From Oxytricha trifallax (lineage: Eukaryota; Ciliophora; Spirotrichea; Sporadotrichida; Oxytrichidae): DNA of 64,000 nucleotides. Numbering within the stretch: the stretch's first letter is position 1; each line of letters opens with the position of its first letter. The notes under the pieces are model-generated. The model did not search any database. It was not told where the DNA came from and saw only the letters and a list, made by a program, of their open reading frames with translations. The translations under genes and the position numbers were made by a program. This document shows positions 48,804 through 60,959 of this stretch, piece by piece. The stretch spans positions 20,731 to 84,730 of the forward strand of contig ARYC01001216.1 in assembly GCA_000711775.1 (NCBI GenBank). The letters run 5' to 3'.

Positions 48804-50308
48804 ATTTTAAATTCTTTTTTTTTAAAAGGAATTTAAAATTCAATATAGAATTAATAAGTAATTTAATTTAAGGTATGTGATACTAAATAGTTTTATATTC
48901 ATTATTTTACTAGGGGGGGGGGGGTTGACGTCAGACGTCTCACAAATTCCCTTAATTTTATGCATTTAAAATATATTCAAATTTTCATTGATTTTAGTTC
49001 TGTCTCTAAATTCTACTGAACCCATGACCTTAGTTTGATTGAATGCCTATGACTTGGGCTTGAGCTTTTAGAAATAAAATATATAATATATTTAATGTAG
49101 AGCACTGCCGATTCTTGGCTGTGGTACTATCATTTGATTTTGGCCATTTTGATTTAGGTTTAATTTGGAATTAGTATTTCCCATTAATTGCTATAAATGT
49201 TACTGCTATTATTAAGTATTCACAGCTAGGGATTATTAGTTTTAAGTAACTAAAGGCTTTGTGAACATATTAGGCTGAGCTCCTGGTAGAGAGACGTAAT
49301 TGCCAATAGTAATTCAAACCACAAAAACCAATAATAAAACTTTAATTTAATTTATTTGAAATTTTTATGGTATATAGCAGGATCTGCAGAGAAGTTGGCA
49401 AAATTTATATTTTTTTATTAAAAGAAATTCTTGATTTAGTTTTAACTAAGAAAAATGATGAGTAAATAAAATCAAATTACTAGTTATTATAATGGAGCAA
49501 TATAAAAGTCTATTCGCATATTGCAAAAAGATTTACATTAAAATTTTAATTCTGATATTTTAAAGCCTACTGTAAGAAAATGAACTTCTGATTAGTTTTA
49601 TTTCTGCAACCTCAGCAACTCTAAGATATATTAGTATTGCTATCTATTGGATGAACATACTTTTTATGATATTTCAACACGATTTTCCCGAAATGCTCAT
49701 CTCCATACTGAGAGAAGAGTGAATAAACTTCCTTAATTTTAATGAAATTATTTTAGACATAATTTTGTATAAACTTAAGAAATTACAAATAGAAATAATT
49801 ACTGTCAATAAAAATAATATAAAAATGGGATTTATGGCATTTGTAAAGAATGTCTAAATTTTGAAGCAAACATTGAGAAATAATTAATTAATTATTAGTG
49901 ACTTAAAAAATTTTATCTGAAAAAGACTTCTAAGAGATAATGAAATATTTTAGAGGTAATCGTAAAAATTTTAATCAGTCTTTGGTAATTATATGATTAA
50001 ATATTACAAAGATAGAGTCAAGAGTTAAAGCAGAGATAAGAAGAAATAAGAGAAAGTTTTTAGTGTAATTTTAACTATAAAATTAATTGACCAAAGTCAA
50101 TCGTTTTTTTAAACCTCTATCACGTACATAGTAATTATTTGGAATATTATTATTGCATCAAATTTATAAGCTTTTTGTGTTTTTTATTGGAGGTGGGCTA
50201 TTTTATGGTTAGGGTAAAGGATTTGAGAACATTGAAGTTAAAGGTGGAAGTCTTCGCCAAGTTAAGTTTGTCAATTAATTTGCAATGAGAGTTGGTAGCA
50301 TCAGGAAA
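48804..50308. other. Non-coding stretch with G12 run
   Basis: AT-rich DNA with no convincing gene. A run of 12 G at about 48913-48924 is followed by TTGACGTCAGACGTC, two overlapping-style GACGTC palindromes. The same block is mirrored at 57904-59408. Confidence 0.45.
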
Positions 50309-51370
50309 TCATTGAATGGATTCATTACATTGGTATAACATAAATTTAAGATACGAATACTATTAATTTATCATAACAGGATTGACATAAGGGCAGAATG
50401 ATTCTTATTGAGGAGTCTTTTTAGTTTATTCTTCTAATTAGGCTTACTGCTCAGCATTTTCTTATTAAGTTTTGTCAATAATGGATTAGTTAATTTTCTA
50501 TAAAAGTTACTCTTATGAACCTTGCTTAGCTAAGGAGGGCTTAATTTGATTTGATGCCTGTTTATCAGCTGACTGCTGCCTACTCTAGCTAGAATTTTCT
50601 CTTGTTTTATTCGCTACAACTTGCTCAGTTTATATGTTCAGAGCAGCAGGCGCTCTACCTCTGCCTCTCACAGCTTTTATTGCTGTTGATTGTGCTGTTG
50701 AAGTGGTAGATATGGGAGTTCCCGTACCCCCTTATTTCACCTCTTCAAGTTGCTGTTAATTTGAGGTTTTATTCTATTGTTAAAGTTGAGATTTTAGCTT
50801 CAAATTCTCTGCTCTAAGAATCGCTATTTCATCACGCAAAGTGTGAAGCTCTTCTTTTCTACGACGTCTACTCTTTCTAGCACTCTTTCTATTCTTAAGC
50901 AGCCTAAAAATAAATAAAACATTAAAACACGTTTAATTTTGGGTAAAATGGCATATTAATGTAGCCTAGAATTTATAAAATATGTTAAATCCGAGATATT
51001 TACCTATAATCCTTTTTGGGGAGTACTTTTCTTAGAGCGTAGAGCTCCTCGCTTGTGATGGTTTCAATATCAATGACCATGCCATTAATAATAACCTTGC
51101 TTTTATCTCCTCCTGCATCACTAGTTGATGTAGATTCTTATAACATTGAAGATGACATATAAAAAAGATTTTTAAACACTTTATTCTTGAATTAATTATT
51201 ATATTAGTTGGTAGGAGTGTGACTGATGGGAAATTGTGGCTGTTCACTATACTCTCAGCTAATGTTTAAGCTTGAGAGGCAGCGACTGCGTTATTTTAAT
51301 GTGTTGTAATGGTTGTGACTACGGGCTTTGCTTTTCTTTTCTTTGGCAATAATTATTAGCTTTTCATCAT
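50309..51370 (-). CDS. bZIP transcription factor (left copy)
   Basis: Mirror of 56842-57903; see that entry for the domain reading. The coding strand is minus, with the stop TGA at 50309-50311 and first Met at 51370. The single GT-AG intron is at about 50909-51003 and the IES at 51128-51210. I found no difference between the copies in the coding parts. Confidence 0.8.
51128..51210. other. IES, 83 bp, in bZIP gene (left copy)
   Basis: Mirror of 57002-57084, with the same 6-bp pointer (TAGTTG on this strand). Confidence 0.85.
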
Positions 51371-51754
51371 ACAAAATATTATCAATTATATATTCCAAAA
51401 ACACAATTCAAACTCACACATAAATAAGATTTCTAAAAACCTTGAGAATTATCAAATTCTTTTCATTTTTTTTGGGTATAAATTCAACAATAATTATTAA
51501 TAAGCATCCCAAATAAATATTTGATAAATTAAATTTAAGACTTGCTGTACTGATTCCTAAGCCTACCTATCTACAACGGCATCTGACGTATAGAAAGAAA
51601 TAGATAGAATTTGCAATGATATATTAAATTGATTAACAATTTACATTAGCAAGGATATTTAAGTGCGTGAATCATATATTAGTTTATAATTATATTATTA
51701 ACAAAAACTAGTATTCTAGGAATATATTAGTTTCGCATTAATTACAAAGTAAAT

Positions 51755-54110
51755 ATGGAACATTTTCAGCAAAGACAGTCTTCACAGTAAGACTCAAATC
51801 AAAACAGTATTAAAAAAACAACTGCAATTAATAATTTAAAAATTAATATTAATAATTAATTGAAATTTATATAAATTTTTTAAATTTTGTCTTTTTTTCT
51901 GGATAGAATATTATTTCTTATACAAATTGCTTAATTTTCAAATAAAATAAATATACAATCAAAATATTCATTCTATTATCTTAATTAGAATTTTATTATA
52001 TAGGAAATGCTATAAATTTTAGAGGTATTATTGCAATTTGGCTTTTTTAATTTTTCATTTGGCAATTTAAATGTTCCAATTATCATTTTACAAATAAATG
52101 TATTGTTGCAATAATAACTAGAATGACCTAATCTCTGATCCAAACCTTCTCTTAGCAGTAGCTATGGTCAAGTCAATATCTGTAAGTGTCCAATTCTTTA
52201 CTAATCCTTGTTTTAGTCATTGATTGACAACAATCAGAGTTCAGAAGATCCCTCAAAATCGAACGATGATAAATCCAAGAAGGCGGGAGGCAAATAAGAG
52301 ATTCAAGCTGACAAAAAGGGCTAAGCTAACTCAGGGACTGGAAGCAAATCGAATCAAAATTCACTTATTGAGACTATCGATTTACAGCCAATGCAAGAGC
52401 TGACCTCCTTGATCAGTGAAAGAAAGATGTTGAATAGGAATCAAGTCAAGGCCTTAACTAGCTGCATTCAATAGATTCACTACGAAATTCAAGGTAAGCT
52501 TATTAGCATGATTAAAGATAAAATATTAAACTGTTTGTTTCTAGAAATTTCTGAAAATCATCCCTAAAGGTTAAAGGAAATTCTCAACTTGGGTTACCAT
52601 GGCATATTGAATGCTTACTCATACTCTTAAAGCAAGAACTATCTAGGTAAGTGAAATTTTTGTTGTAATCTCTCTTATTTTAGATTCAAGTGCACTGAAT
52701 AACCTACAGAAGCAACTTTTCGAACTTCTTACAAAAATTCTAGAGATACTCTCAGATGATAACCATCAAATATAACCTCAACTTTTCAACTTGACACTTC
52801 CCTAGATTATCAAGATCCTTACTTCTCTTCAGACTCAAGAGGCATTCAATGAAGCTCACTTCTTATATCTACAGGAAGTTGACTTGAGGTTGGAAACTCA
52901 ATCCCTGAACTACCTTAACACACATCTGGCCAAATATGTTGCTTAACTTTATGATCAGCCTCAGAAGAGTAGTATGGTTTAAAAAACAGTCAAAACTGAG
53001 GATTAGAAAGATGTTGACATGATTGAGCTCTCTTAGAATTAACAGTCAAACTCTAATGAAAATTTAATAGTAAAATTATAATTAAATCATAGTTTATTTG
53101 TATATTATTTTCGTTAATTCATCTAATGATGATATCGATCTTCTCAGTTAAGCTTTGGACTTCGTACCTATTGATCAGGCAGTACTGAATGATGAAATTA
53201 ACCAATAATTGCAAAATAAGGTACTTAATAAGCAAGCTAACTTAAATGAAAACGAAGGGTAAGATAGTTCCAAAATTGGAGCAAGTTAAGCAATTGACTC
53301 TTCTTTTGTTGAGAGAGCTGGAAAAATCATCTCTGATTTAAAGATCCATATTTTCCTTAATTTTTATCAGACTTTCTTTAAATTTTTTATCATGAAAGGT
53401 AAGCTAAAAATCCTTTCTCATTTCAAGCTATCTTATGAAAATTATTCTAGGTACTAAGATTGATGTACAGAAGTATCAGAGAGCATAAAACAACGTACGA
53501 AGCAAATTTAAAGAGAACTTTAAATATTATCATTACTCAATAGATAAACAGACAGATCCTTCCAACTTTCAAAGATACCATAAGGTAGTTCATGGATGAA
53601 TTCCTTAATAGAGATGTAAGTAGAAGCAACTTTGTTTATATAAATTTTGGGGTTTAGTTGGATAGAAGCATTGATGATAACTTGAGATGGGCAATTATGA
53701 AGAAAATCATATTGCTTATACTAGAAACATGTGATTTGAATTATCTTGCTGAGGTTATGATTGAATATACACCCAGATTTGAGGCAATATTATAAATAAA
53801 TTAGGTATATTTAAATTTATTTTAGGAAAATTTGCTATTCAATTTTTGCAGATTAATTTTTATTATATTGAAGAAGCCATTTAATGAAATAGCTGATTAA
53901 CTTCAAGAATTTTACTTAATTGTAAAAGAAAAGTAAACAAATATTCATCAATCATAAACTTATTATATTAGGACACGTATCTTTTTAGTATTTGAGGTAA
54001 TGTTCAGAAGATTGAAAGCAGAAACCATAAAAACTTACGTTCATAAAAAGATCTATGGGGAACAATCTCAAGGCAATGAAATCACAAAATGGCTTATCTA
54101 TAACATTTGA
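51755..54110 (+). CDS. Unknown helical-repeat protein (left copy)
   Basis: Family not recognised. The N-terminus is Gln/Asn-rich, then a Lys/Gly-rich linker, then a long run of amphipathic helices (LQKQLFELLTKILEILSDD, LPQIIKILTSLQ, TLNIIITQQINRQILPTF, IRQFMDEFLN, LAEVMIEYTPRFEAILQ) like HEAT or other alpha-solenoid proteins. GT-AG introns lie at about 52170-52217, 52495-52543, 52648-52683, 53400-53451, 53612-53659, 53804-53850 and 53934-53970. IES candidates are at 51830-52109 and 53052-53121. The last codons (WLIYNI, TGA 54108-54110) fall inside the spacer at the palindrome axis, so the C-terminus here may not be the ancestral one. Confidence 0.65.
51830..52109. other. Possible IES, 280 bp, pointer AATAAT
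   Basis: AATAAT at 51830-51835 and 52110-52115. Deletion joins MEHFQQRQSS...TTAINN to NQNDLISDPNLLLAVAMVK in frame, which then meets a canonical GTAAGT donor. The pointer is low complexity and the host protein is not a known family, so this is weaker than the others. The mirror copy lies at 56103-56382. Confidence 0.45.
53052..53121. other. IES, 70 bp, pointer TCTAATGA (left copy)
   Basis: TCTAATGA at 53052-53059 and 53122-53129. Deletion joins QQSNSN to DDIDLLSQALDFVP in frame; otherwise the first frame hits a TGA in the second repeat. The in-segment GT-AG option gives the wrong phase. Mirrored at 55091-55160. Confidence 0.82.
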
Positions 54111-54129
54111 CTTAATCTATGTTTTGTGT
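54083..54129. other. Axis spacer of the giant palindrome
   Basis: 47 nt between the perfectly paired arms. Its ends still pair over 7 bp after a one-base offset (CACAAAA with TTTTGTG), leaving a loop of about 32 nt. It contains the TGA that ends the plus-strand helical-protein gene. Confidence 0.95.
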
Positions 54130-56457
54130 ATTTCATTGCCTTGAGATTGTTCCCCATAGATCTTTTTATGAACGTAAGTTTTTATGGTTTCTGCTTTCAA
54201 TCTTCTGAACATTACCTCAAATACTAAAAAGATACGTGTCCTAATATAATAAGTTTATGATTGATGAATATTTGTTTACTTTTCTTTTACAATTAAGTAA
54301 AATTCTTGAAGTTAATCAGCTATTTCATTAAATGGCTTCTTCAATATAATAAAAATTAATCTGCAAAAATTGAATAGCAAATTTTCCTAAAATAAATTTA
54401 AATATACCTAATTTATTTATAATATTGCCTCAAATCTGGGTGTATATTCAATCATAACCTCAGCAAGATAATTCAAATCACATGTTTCTAGTATAAGCAA
54501 TATGATTTTCTTCATAATTGCCCATCTCAAGTTATCATCAATGCTTCTATCCAACTAAACCCCAAAATTTATATAAACAAAGTTGCTTCTACTTACATCT
54601 CTATTAAGGAATTCATCCATGAACTACCTTATGGTATCTTTGAAAGTTGGAAGGATCTGTCTGTTTATCTATTGAGTAATGATAATATTTAAAGTTCTCT
54701 TTAAATTTGCTTCGTACGTTGTTTTATGCTCTCTGATACTTCTGTACATCAATCTTAGTACCTAGAATAATTTTCATAAGATAGCTTGAAATGAGAAAGG
54801 ATTTTTAGCTTACCTTTCATGATAAAAAATTTAAAGAAAGTCTGATAAAAATTAAGGAAAATATGGATCTTTAAATCAGAGATGATTTTTCCAGCTCTCT
54901 CAACAAAAGAAGAGTCAATTGCTTAACTTGCTCCAATTTTGGAACTATCTTACCCTTCGTTTTCATTTAAGTTAGCTTGCTTATTAAGTACCTTATTTTG
55001 CAATTATTGGTTAATTTCATCATTCAGTACTGCCTGATCAATAGGTACGAAGTCCAAAGCTTAACTGAGAAGATCGATATCATCATTAGATGAATTAACG
55101 AAAATAATATACAAATAAACTATGATTTAATTATAATTTTACTATTAAATTTTCATTAGAGTTTGACTGTTAATTCTAAGAGAGCTCAATCATGTCAACA
55201 TCTTTCTAATCCTCAGTTTTGACTGTTTTTTAAACCATACTACTCTTCTGAGGCTGATCATAAAGTTAAGCAACATATTTGGCCAGATGTGTGTTAAGGT
55301 AGTTCAGGGATTGAGTTTCCAACCTCAAGTCAACTTCCTGTAGATATAAGAAGTGAGCTTCATTGAATGCCTCTTGAGTCTGAAGAGAAGTAAGGATCTT
55401 GATAATCTAGGGAAGTGTCAAGTTGAAAAGTTGAGGTTATATTTGATGGTTATCATCTGAGAGTATCTCTAGAATTTTTGTAAGAAGTTCGAAAAGTTGC
55501 TTCTGTAGGTTATTCAGTGCACTTGAATCTAAAATAAGAGAGATTACAACAAAAATTTCACTTACCTAGATAGTTCTTGCTTTAAGAGTATGAGTAAGCA
55601 TTCAATATGCCATGGTAACCCAAGTTGAGAATTTCCTTTAACCTTTAGGGATGATTTTCAGAAATTTCTAGAAACAAACAGTTTAATATTTTATCTTTAA
55701 TCATGCTAATAAGCTTACCTTGAATTTCGTAGTGAATCTATTGAATGCAGCTAGTTAAGGCCTTGACTTGATTCCTATTCAACATCTTTCTTTCACTGAT
55801 CAAGGAGGTCAGCTCTTGCATTGGCTGTAAATCGATAGTCTCAATAAGTGAATTTTGATTCGATTTGCTTCCAGTCCCTGAGTTAGCTTAGCCCTTTTTG
55901 TCAGCTTGAATCTCTTATTTGCCTCCCGCCTTCTTGGATTTATCATCGTTCGATTTTGAGGGATCTTCTGAACTCTGATTGTTGTCAATCAATGACTAAA
56001 ACAAGGATTAGTAAAGAATTGGACACTTACAGATATTGACTTGACCATAGCTACTGCTAAGAGAAGGTTTGGATCAGAGATTAGGTCATTCTAGTTATTA
56101 TTGCAACAATACATTTATTTGTAAAATGATAATTGGAACATTTAAATTGCCAAATGAAAAATTAAAAAAGCCAAATTGCAATAATACCTCTAAAATTTAT
56201 AGCATTTCCTATATAATAAAATTCTAATTAAGATAATAGAATGAATATTTTGATTGTATATTTATTTTATTTGAAAATTAAGCAATTTGTATAAGAAATA
56301 ATATTCTATCCAGAAAAAAAGACAAAATTTAAAAAATTTATATAAATTTCAATTAATTATTAATATTAATTTTTAAATTATTAATTGCAGTTGTTTTTTT
56401 AATACTGTTTTGATTTGAGTCTTACTGTGAAGACTGTCTTTGCTGAAAATGTTCCAT
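54130..56457 (-). CDS. Unknown helical-repeat protein (right copy)
   Basis: Mirror of 51755-54082 and apparently the same up to the axis. Beyond the axis it differs: from GNEI the minus-strand frame continues through the spacer into the antisense of the left copy and stops only near 53952, giving an unrelated tail. At least one of the two copies therefore has an altered 3' end. First Met is at 56457; IES mirrors are at 55091-55160 and 56103-56382. Confidence 0.6.
55091..55160. other. IES, 70 bp (right copy)
   Basis: Mirror of 53052-53121 with the same 8-bp pointer. Confidence 0.8.
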
Positions 56458-56841
56458 ATTTACTTTGTAATTAATGCGAAACTAATATATTCCTAGAATA
56501 CTAGTTTTTGTTAATAATATAATTATAAACTAATATATGATTCACGCACTTAAATATCCTTGCTAATGTAAATTGTTAATCAATTTAATATATCATTGCA
56601 AATTCTATCTATTTCTTTCTATACGTCAGATGCCGTTGTAGATAGGTAGGCTTAGGAATCAGTACAGCAAGTCTTAAATTTAATTTATCAAATATTTATT
56701 TGGGATGCTTATTAATAATTATTGTTGAATTTATACCCAAAAAAAATGAAAAGAATTTGATAATTCTCAAGGTTTTTAGAAATCTTATTTATGTGTGAGT
56801 TTGAATTGTGTTTTTGGAATATATAATTGATAATATTTTGT

Positions 56842-57903
56842 ATGATGAAAAGCTAATAATTATTGCCAAAGAAAAGAAAAGCAAAGCCCGTAGTCACAAC
56901 CATTACAACACATTAAAATAACGCAGTCGCTGCCTCTCAAGCTTAAACATTAGCTGAGAGTATAGTGAACAGCCACAATTTCCCATCAGTCACACTCCTA
57001 CCAACTAATATAATAATTAATTCAAGAATAAAGTGTTTAAAAATCTTTTTTATATGTCATCTTCAATGTTATAAGAATCTACATCAACTAGTGATGCAGG
57101 AGGAGATAAAAGCAAGGTTATTATTAATGGCATGGTCATTGATATTGAAACCATCACAAGCGAGGAGCTCTACGCTCTAAGAAAAGTACTCCCCAAAAAG
57201 GATTATAGGTAAATATCTCGGATTTAACATATTTTATAAATTCTAGGCTACATTAATATGCCATTTTACCCAAAATTAAACGTGTTTTAATGTTTTATTT
57301 ATTTTTAGGCTGCTTAAGAATAGAAAGAGTGCTAGAAAGAGTAGACGTCGTAGAAAAGAAGAGCTTCACACTTTGCGTGATGAAATAGCGATTCTTAGAG
57401 CAGAGAATTTGAAGCTAAAATCTCAACTTTAACAATAGAATAAAACCTCAAATTAACAGCAACTTGAAGAGGTGAAATAAGGGGGTACGGGAACTCCCAT
57501 ATCTACCACTTCAACAGCACAATCAACAGCAATAAAAGCTGTGAGAGGCAGAGGTAGAGCGCCTGCTGCTCTGAACATATAAACTGAGCAAGTTGTAGCG
57601 AATAAAACAAGAGAAAATTCTAGCTAGAGTAGGCAGCAGTCAGCTGATAAACAGGCATCAAATCAAATTAAGCCCTCCTTAGCTAAGCAAGGTTCATAAG
57701 AGTAACTTTTATAGAAAATTAACTAATCCATTATTGACAAAACTTAATAAGAAAATGCTGAGCAGTAAGCCTAATTAGAAGAATAAACTAAAAAGACTCC
57801 TCAATAAGAATCATTCTGCCCTTATGTCAATCCTGTTATGATAAATTAATAGTATTCGTATCTTAAATTTATGTTATACCAATGTAATGAATCCATTCAA
57901 TGA
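56842..57903 (+). CDS. bZIP transcription factor (right copy)
   Basis: Sequence-specific DNA-binding regulator. The N-terminus has a nuclear localisation-type motif (LPKKRKAKP), then a short linker and, after IES removal, SDAGGDKSKVIINGMVIDIE. The basic region is LLKNRKSARKSRRRRKEEL, with the invariant N and R spaced N-x7-R (N-RKSARKS-R). A leucine zipper of about four heptads follows (LHTLRDEIAILRAENLKLK). The C-terminal half is Gln/Ser/Thr-rich, typical of activation segments. One GT-AG intron lies at about 57209-57307, between the linker and the basic region. Stop is TGA at 57901-57903. The start is the first of two Met codons at 56842. Targets unknown. Confidence 0.85.
57002..57084. other. 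IES, 83 bp, pointer CAACTA
   Basis: CAACTA at 57002-57007 and 57085-57090. Deletion joins SVTLLPT to SDAGGDKSK in frame; without it the N-terminal exon runs into an unrelated frame through the basic region. No GT-AG pair gives the right phase. Confidence 0.85.
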
Positions 57904-59414
57904 TTTCCTGATGCTACCAACTCTCATTGCAAATTAATTGACAAACTTAACTTGGCGAAGACTTCCACCTTTAACTTCAATGTTCTCAAATCCTTTACCC
58001 TAACCATAAAATAGCCCACCTCCAATAAAAAACACAAAAAGCTTATAAATTTGATGCAATAATAATATTCCAAATAATTACTATGTACGTGATAGAGGTT
58101 TAAAAAAACGATTGACTTTGGTCAATTAATTTTATAGTTAAAATTACACTAAAAACTTTCTCTTATTTCTTCTTATCTCTGCTTTAACTCTTGACTCTAT
58201 CTTTGTAATATTTAATCATATAATTACCAAAGACTGATTAAAATTTTTACGATTACCTCTAAAATATTTCATTATCTCTTAGAAGTCTTTTTCAGATAAA
58301 ATTTTTTAAGTCACTAATAATTAATTAATTATTTCTCAATGTTTGCTTCAAAATTTAGACATTCTTTACAAATGCCATAAATCCCATTTTTATATTATTT
58401 TTATTGACAGTAATTATTTCTATTTGTAATTTCTTAAGTTTATACAAAATTATGTCTAAAATAATTTCATTAAAATTAAGGAAGTTTATTCACTCTTCTC
58501 TCAGTATGGAGATGAGCATTTCGGGAAAATCGTGTTGAAATATCATAAAAAGTATGTTCATCCAATAGATAGCAATACTAATATATCTTAGAGTTGCTGA
58601 GGTTGCAGAAATAAAACTAATCAGAAGTTCATTTTCTTACAGTAGGCTTTAAAATATCAGAATTAAAATTTTAATGTAAATCTTTTTGCAATATGCGAAT
58701 AGACTTTTATATTGCTCCATTATAATAACTAGTAATTTGATTTTATTTACTCATCATTTTTCTTAGTTAAAACTAAATCAAGAATTTCTTTTAATAAAAA
58801 AATATAAATTTTGCCAACTTCTCTGCAGATCCTGCTATATACCATAAAAATTTCAAATAAATTAAATTAAAGTTTTATTATTGGTTTTTGTGGTTTGAAT
58901 TACTATTGGCAATTACGTCTCTCTACCAGGAGCTCAGCCTAATATGTTCACAAAGCCTTTAGTTACTTAAAACTAATAATCCCTAGCTGTGAATACTTAA
59001 TAATAGCAGTAACATTTATAGCAATTAATGGGAAATACTAATTCCAAATTAAACCTAAATCAAAATGGCCAAAATCAAATGATAGTACCACAGCCAAGAA
59101 TCGGCAGTGCTCTACATTAAATATATTATATATTTTATTTCTAAAAGCTCAAGCCCAAGTCATAGGCATTCAATCAAACTAAGGTCATGGGTTCAGTAGA
59201 ATTTAGAGACAGAACTAAAATCAATGAAAATTTGAATATATTTTAAATGCATAAAATTAAGGGAATTTGTGAGACGTCTGACGTCAACCCCCCCCCCCCT
59301 AGTAAAATAATGAATATAAAACTATTTAGTATCACATACCTTAAATTAAATTACTTATTAATTCTATATTGAATTTTAAATTCCTTTTAAAAAAAAAGAA
59401 TTTAAAATGTCATA

Positions 59415-60626
59415 TGTTCTGACCGAGACCCCCCCTACTACCCCCCTCCCCAACGCTTACCTCCCCCTCCCCCAACGCCTACTTCCCCCCAACGCTTTTA
59501 GATGAATTTTTATTGTATCAACTAACTTCTATATTATGAAAAATCCTATTGTAAATGAAAATATATAACCTCATAGTTGGTTTAATATAATATCAATATA
59601 ATAACTTCATTTGTAAACACACATTCTTTTTATATATAAAAAATGATAAAATCTTAACTTTTCCAAATTTTAAAAAAAATATTATTTCCATTTTTTCCAA
59701 TATCTAATACGCGTCCGTCGAATTTTTTTCGTACATGTCCCCACAGGAAAATACATTAAAACTAATTTAATTTGACTCTAATTTTTAAATTTCTCTTTAC
59801 CAATTGGCTCAAGCTAACATTTTATTTTATAATTTCTTAATTCATTAAATACTTGACACATAACAAAATAATAATACCAATATCATGAAGATTTTAATTT
59901 TTATTTATTATTTCTATTTATATTTCCGAATACGATTCTTAATTAAAATATAAATAATTTTATAATTGTAAATCTAAATTAAAATTTAAAAAATAAGTTA
60001 TCATTTCAACTATGAAATTTGTAGATTTGCTTAATTAGTTATTATTTTTTAAATTTTAATTTAGATTTACAATTATAAAATTATTTATATTTTAATTAAG
60101 AATCGTATTCGGAAATATAAATAGAAATAATAAATAAAAATTTAAATCTTCATGATATTGGTATTGTTATTTTGTTATGTGTCAAGTATTTAATGAATTA
60201 AGAAATTATAAAATAAAATTTTAGCTTGAGCCAATTGGTAAAGAGAAATTTAAAAATTAGAGTCAAATTAAATTAGTTTTAATGTATTTTCCTGTGGGGA
60301 CATGTACGAAAAAAAATTCGACGGACGCGTATTAGATATTGGAAAAAAATGAAAATAATATTTTTTAAAAAATTTTATCATTTTTTGATGTAAAAAGCAT
60401 GTTGGAATGTAAATTAACACAATAAGAAATGAATTGTCAATATATATTTATTCATATCTAGCATTAAAATTTTTAGAAAAAATTATTTATCTAAATAGCA
60501 AAAGATTTGAATATGCTATAAAAAAATTCATATAAAAGCGTTGGGGGGAGGTAGGGTGGCGGCGGAGCAGCGGAGTAAGGCGTTGGGGGGAGGGGCGGGG
60601 TAGGAGGGGGGGTCTCGGTCAGAACA
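59415..60626. mobile_element. 1.21-kb GC-ended foldback element (right copy)
   Basis: Mirror of 47586-48797 with the same length, ends and flanking hexamer. It differs from the left copy by several substitutions and homopolymer changes in its axis-proximal half (59415-59990), and by a ~38-nt C/G-rich stretch near 60555-60600 that has the same length but different bases. Confidence 0.8.
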
Positions 60627-60959
60627 GTCATATATAACAATTTAAAACCACATACCTTCATTTATTTGAATTATACAGAAAAATTAAAACTTAATAATAA
60701 ATTATGATTTATCTAAGATATTTAAGTTATCTGACTCAGATATTCCTATTATATCCATTTTCTTATAAATTTGATGAAAGTAAACAGTTTTAAAAATAAT
60801 TGAAAAATGTAGTCTAAGTATATATTTGTGCTATAGTTAAAATTGAAGCAGTATGTTTTGAATATTGATTTCAAAAACACAATTCTTAACTGTGATTTTT
60901 GGTAGTTATTCTTCTATCATACTTCAAGTTATTAATCTGTTTTGTCATTAAATTTATGT

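Larger units (their letters stand above)
44212..54082 (+). repeat. Left arm of giant inverted repeat
   Basis: At least 9871 bp are the reverse complement of 54130-64000, with position pairs summing to 108212 throughout, so there is no net length difference. The left end is limited only by the window end on the other side; the repeat may extend further into UBR4. Contents: UBR4 5' end, permease gene, GC-ended foldback, bZIP gene, helical-protein gene. Confidence 0.97.
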
